Assembly: GCF_000003605.2 (NCBI RefSeq) | Contig: NW_003138327.1 | Span: 177,415-200,586 of the forward strand | Source of the DNA: Saccoglossus kowalevskii | Taxonomy: Eukaryota > Hemichordata > Enteropneusta > Harrimaniidae | Length of the DNA: 23,172 nucleotides | Direction: 5' to 3' | In this document: positions 20,340 to 23,172 of the stretch, piece after piece | Position numbering within the stretch: the stretch's first letter is position 1 | Layout of the letters: each line of letters begins with the position of its first letter | Translations under genes and position numbers: made by a program | Notes under the pieces: model-generated | What the model was told of the DNA's origin: nothing | What the model saw: the letters and a program-made list of their open reading frames with translations, nothing else | The model's database searches: none

Positions 20340-20700
20340 ATTCACATATCTTCCCTCTTATATCAGGTCAAGCATTTTTTTTATTTTCATTGTGTCTGCG
20401 CAAGTCTCTGTGATGTAGAACACAGACATTACCTTACATTTGTATGTGATACAATACCTCAACTTGTTTTCTGATTAGGTCAAATAGGTTAATTGGCTTT
20501 CATTTTTGTCATTGAATTTGCTAAATTTGTGTTCCCTAAGTGCGTAATATACATCTGTTTCTCTGTAATGCAGTGGCCGATTCTATTCGAAGTCAACACT
20601 CAGACAGTACATCATGTGATACCTGTGTACCTCAATTTGTTTTGTGATCGGATATATTACGGCTGACTGGCGGCCATTGTTGTCGTAAAGTTTATTAAAT
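20340..20700 (+). repeat. Diverged ~173-bp tandem duplication
   Basis: ACCTCAACTTGTTTTCTGAT (20456-20475) corresponds to ACCTCAATTTGTTTTGTGAT (20629 on). The following segments align as well (GGCTTTCATTTTTGTCATTGA with GGCGGCCATTGTTGTCGTAA), as do the upstream CAGACATTAC and CAGACAGTAC. A fragment of a third unit may follow near 20715-20755. Old, decayed copies. Confidence 0.6.
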
Positions 20701-20959
20701 CCTAATACTTGAGTATGTCTGCGTACATTTTTCGGATGGCTGGGCTGCTTTCATTCAAAATTACATTGATAACCAAAAGTTTAAAAGAATTATTTTCCAT
20801 AATCAGAGTGGAAGATTTTGTTTTAAAAATGGCACACATTCAACCTTCAAATCAACATCTTGAAGATTTCTCATAAAGTGCTGAGTGTTATTCTGCTGAT
20901 ACTCTTCATACCTTCATTGTATCTTAGACATCAGCCTCGAAAATCCAGCAGATATTTTG

Positions 20960-20985
20960 TGATGACGCCATTTTGAAGCCGGCCT
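20960..20985. promoter_or_regulatory. CRE-half/YY1-like motif in a CpG-containing patch
   Basis: TGATGACGCCATTTTGAAGC contains a CRE half-site (TGACG) followed by a YY1-like core (GCCATTTTG). AGCCGGCC and TTAGCAACGC follow downstream. This could be part of a promoter, but no gene start is attached. Confidence 0.22.
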
Positions 20986-21078
20986 GTTCACTGCTTAGCA
21001 ACGCTCTGTACAAGTACCAATAGTTTGTACATGCTTCACTGGACCGCAAAATAACCTGGATGTTTCTGCTCTAAACCA

Positions 21079-21186
21079 TGTATTACGTGTTCAAAAAATA
21101 GAAGGCATGTAATAACATTCCAGGTGTTGACGTGTATTACGTGTTCAAAAAATAGAAGGCATGTAATAACATTCCAGGTGTTGACG
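21079..21186 (+). repeat. Perfect 54-bp tandem duplication
   Basis: The 54 bases at 21079-21132 recur without a single change at 21133-21186. Within each unit TATTAC and GTAATA form a weak inverted repeat. The second copy ends in TGACGTCA (21182-21189), whereas the first reads TGACGTGT. Absence of any difference indicates a very recent duplication or an assembly artefact. Confidence 0.9.
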
Positions 21187-21189
21187 TCA
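21182..21189. promoter_or_regulatory. Full CRE palindrome TGACGTCA
   Basis: A complete cAMP-response-element-type palindrome at the junction of the 54-bp duplication. Function is unproven. Confidence 0.35.
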
Positions 21190-22419
21190 CTAAATATCAT
21201 GTGCGAAGTACTGATATGTCATTTATAACTGGGCATTCACTAACTCTCCGACGATTGCCAAGTTGTTGAAAATCCATGAAAACTGTATGTTCAATTGGAT
21301 TAATGTAGTAATGACGTAAAATAATTTGTGAAAAAGCAAAAACAAAGTGTAGTTCAGGCAGCGTTCTAAACTGGTCGTTAGTTTGCGAATGTTCTATATA
21401 TATGTATTGGTGTCATTAAAATGAATTATAAATGTGATACAAGTTTTGTGTATCCATGCAAGTTACAGAATTCAACTATAAATTCAAGCTCAGATATCAA
21501 ATCAGTTCACCAATCATAGCTATATTGCTTGATTTTTCTGTTATATACATGCGAGTCCATTGCGTTTCACCAGATTGTGGCAATCAACGAAACATACATC
21601 TACCAGTAACGAAAATTTGTTTCACATATTCTCTATTAGCCGTCTGATTTACTTTTTCTAACTTAAAATTAATCAACAATTCATTATTAACAATTCTCCA
21701 ACTTGTATTTTTTTTTGCCTTTGTTGTATTTATAACGATTTCCCCTCAAGGTGATAGGTTGGAGGTCTTACATGTACGTGTACATTGTATATCAACAAAC
21801 ATGCAAAAAAGTAGAACTACAACTATGTTTTTGTTGTGTGCATTTCAGGGTTTTGTTAAAATTCTTCTCAATAAAGCTTCACTGAATTGAGACTCTATTA
21901 TTTGAGTTTATTGAGCATTTTATTATTTTATGTCCGTTTTATTTTTATCTAAATTAACCCTATAAAAAATGAAGCTCATTGAAGTGCTGCTTTTAAAGTA
22001 TAGAAAGTCTGTGTGGGATTGTCATGTGAAAACATCCCAAGGTTTTAAATGGCCATTGTGAATATTGGACCTTTTTGAAACCACCACTATAGTGAGAACA
22101 GATAAAGTGAGGTAGTAACTACGTTGGGTGTCCTATGGTTCGATTCATTGGTCGTCATAACAGCTTACAGTATTAGAGCATTTGTGTATATTCTTCGTAC
22201 TTTTATACTGAACATTAATATTAATTGTATGACATGCATTTACAAATTGTATTTGAACGATGTTGTGTTTATCTAAGGTGTGTTGTTGTTATTACAGTGT
22301 TTTCAGGTTGGTAAGCAATCATATGTGTACCTACGCTGACAATATATATTTGTATTAGCTATATGTGTATCTGTCAGTCATACGTAAACTAGTTGGTATG
22401 TGTATTCTGCACAATTTTT
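21190..22419. other. AT-rich non-coding stretch
   Basis: No gene supported. An acceptor-like TGTGTGCATTTCAG ends at 21848 and an AATAAA lies at 21870-21875, but the sequence between has no assignable coding frame. GTACGTGTAC-type small palindromes lie near 21775-21787. Confidence 0.45.
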
Positions 22420-22451
22420 GACTCCCATGTGCGAAGCACAAAATGGGAGTC
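22420..22451. repeat. Terminal hairpin of the element
   Basis: GACTCCCAT (22420-22428) pairs with ATGGGAGTC (22443-22451), and inside it GTGC (22429-22432) pairs with GCAC (22436-22439) around a GAA loop, leaving a three-A bulge. A strong compact stem-loop in otherwise AT-rich sequence. Confidence 0.9.
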
Positions 22452-22470
22452 TTTGCAGTTAGTGTGTCTG

Positions 22471-22526
22471 TATGTGTGTATGTGTGTATGTGTGTATGTG
22501 TGTATGTGTGTATGTGTGTATGTGTG
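22471..22526. repeat. (TATGTGTG)7 microsatellite
   Basis: Seven uninterrupted octamers between the hairpin and the first core repeat, preceded by a related TGTGTCTG. Confidence 0.97.
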
Positions 22527-22529
22527 TCC

Positions 22530-23172
22530 GACTGTTCCACTGCTATCTCAAGAACCATACATTGGTTTTTGATGAAACTTGGTGCATAGATGCTCTGGGC
22601 CAATGCGCAGATTTGATTAGGTTTTGGTAAAAATCCATGCTCGTTAATTACCTAATTTGCATGATAATTAGCTAATTTTTAGCTGTTCTATGACTGTTCC
22701 ACTGATATCTAAAGAACCACTCATTGGATTTTGATGAAACTTGGTACATAGATGCTCTGAACATATGCGCAGATTTGATTAATTTTTGGTAAAAATCCGT
22801 GCATATTAATTACCTAATTTGCATGATAATTAGCTATTTTTTAGTGGTTCCATGACTGTTCCACTGATATCTAAACAACCACTCATTGGATTTTGATGAA
22901 ACTTGGTACATAGATGCTCTGAACTAATGCTAGGTTTTGATTAGTTTTTGGTAATAATCCGTGGATACTAATTACCTAATTTGCATAATGATTAGTCAAT
23001 TTTCGGTTTTTCCACTGATATCTCAAGTACTAATCATCACATTTCAATGAAACTTGGTACATAGATGTCATACGACACTGCACAGACCTGATAGTTTTTA
23101 TGGTAATATCAGTACATATTAATTACCTAATTTGCATAATTAATTAATTTTCAGCATTTGATATAAGTAGTT
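22530..23172 (-). repeat. Four 151-162-bp core tandem repeats
   Basis: Units start with GACTGTTCCACTGATATCT at 22530, 22692 and 22854, with a fourth unit from about 23001 that lacks the first ~11 bases. Each contains TTTGATGAAACTTGGTACAT (or a close variant), GATGCTCTGAAC or its decayed form, and ATTACCTAATTTGCAT. Octamers ATTTGCAT occur at 22655, 22817, 22979 and 23130. The fourth unit is the most diverged. The array continues past, or ends at, the window edge. Confidence 0.92.

Larger units (their letters stand above)
22420..23172 (-). mobile_element. Pearl/Helentron-like non-autonomous element (runs off the right edge)
   Basis: Read on the minus strand the order is: tandem core repeats (22530-23172, at least four), an octanucleotide microsatellite (22471-22526) and a 13-bp hairpin (22420-22451). 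Core repeats of about 160 bp next to a short microsatellite, then a terminal stem-loop, is the design of bivalve pearl elements and of Helentron-associated elements (HINE/DINE-1), which move with Helentron-family rolling-circle machinery. No coding sequence is present, as expected for a non-autonomous copy. The far end is outside the window, so family and length are unconfirmed. The 82-codon frame at 22355-22603 is a microsatellite by-product. Confidence 0.6.

Noticed and set aside
20322-20367. 27-base exon between TTTCTTTGCAG and GTCAAG
   Set aside because: Acceptor is good, but the donor is weak and the peptide does not continue either candidate gene.
21835-21895. Terminal exon (acceptor at 21848, AATAAA at 21870)
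   Set aside because: Too little sequence between the acceptor and poly(A) signal, and no coding continuity with any candidate exon. AATAAA is frequent in AT-rich DNA.
22130-22165. tRNA T-arm-like GGTTCGATTC
   Set aside because: The flanking stem does not pair, and no acceptor, D or anticodon arms fit.
22355-22603. 82-codon minus-strand frame rich in His/Thr
   Set aside because: Mostly translation of the TATGTGTG microsatellite and the hairpin.

Overview
The window is AT-rich, non-bacterial DNA. It has no long open reading frame and no operon structure. It does have intron-like splice signals, CpG-containing promoter-like patches, microsatellites, minisatellites, short transposon copies and a 507-base run of N (11412-11918), so it is an assembled eukaryotic scaffold. 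The repeat content (a core-repeat/microsatellite/hairpin element like bivalve pearl or Helentron-derived elements, many short TA-flanked inverted-repeat elements, over-used words such as ATACTAGTAT and ACCGGT) suggests a marine invertebrate such as a mollusc, hemichordate or amphioxus. The species and phylum cannot be fixed by reading alone.

Layout. 1-990 is the end of a degenerate minisatellite with a 21-base (7-codon) period and a partly kept 63-base super-period; the small open frames there are products of that period. 991-5400 is mostly non-coding: a promoter-like motif cluster near 1177-1238, a GC/CpG-richer patch (1541-2240) containing a probable dispersed repeat, another probable repeat at 3160-3400, a short duplicated stretch at 4190-4330, and otherwise nothing recognisable. 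5400-5980 is the best promoter candidate: ZNF143-like and YY1-like motifs, a 47-codon minus-strand frame, and a plus-strand ATG (5933) followed 41 bases later by GTAAGT, read here as a first coding exon. 5974 to about 18700 looks like intron or intergenic DNA. It holds three copies of one short TA-flanked MITE family (6581, 10165, 12723), one of them sitting between two blocks of an ATATT microsatellite. It also holds a 92-base near-perfect hairpin, a five-copy ~113-base tandem repeat (10584-11150) and the assembly gap. A TATA plus X-box cluster lies at 16520-16556.

18700-19200 has a second possible start of a plus-strand gene: a ZNF143-like site and an ATG in an excellent Kozak context whose eight codons (MENYDVLG) look like the first residues of a J-domain, ending at a GT. 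Downstream lie a diverged ~173-base duplication (20340-20700), a perfect 54-base tandem duplication ending in a full CRE palindrome (21079-21189), and, from 22420 to the window end, a mobile-looking element made of a terminal hairpin, a (TATGTGTG)7 microsatellite and four 151-162-base core repeats, each with a POU octamer.

No complete gene, RNA gene, CRISPR array or autonomous transposon coding region can be supported. Gene calls rest on single candidate first exons and are tentative. The value of the window lies mainly in its repeat architecture.
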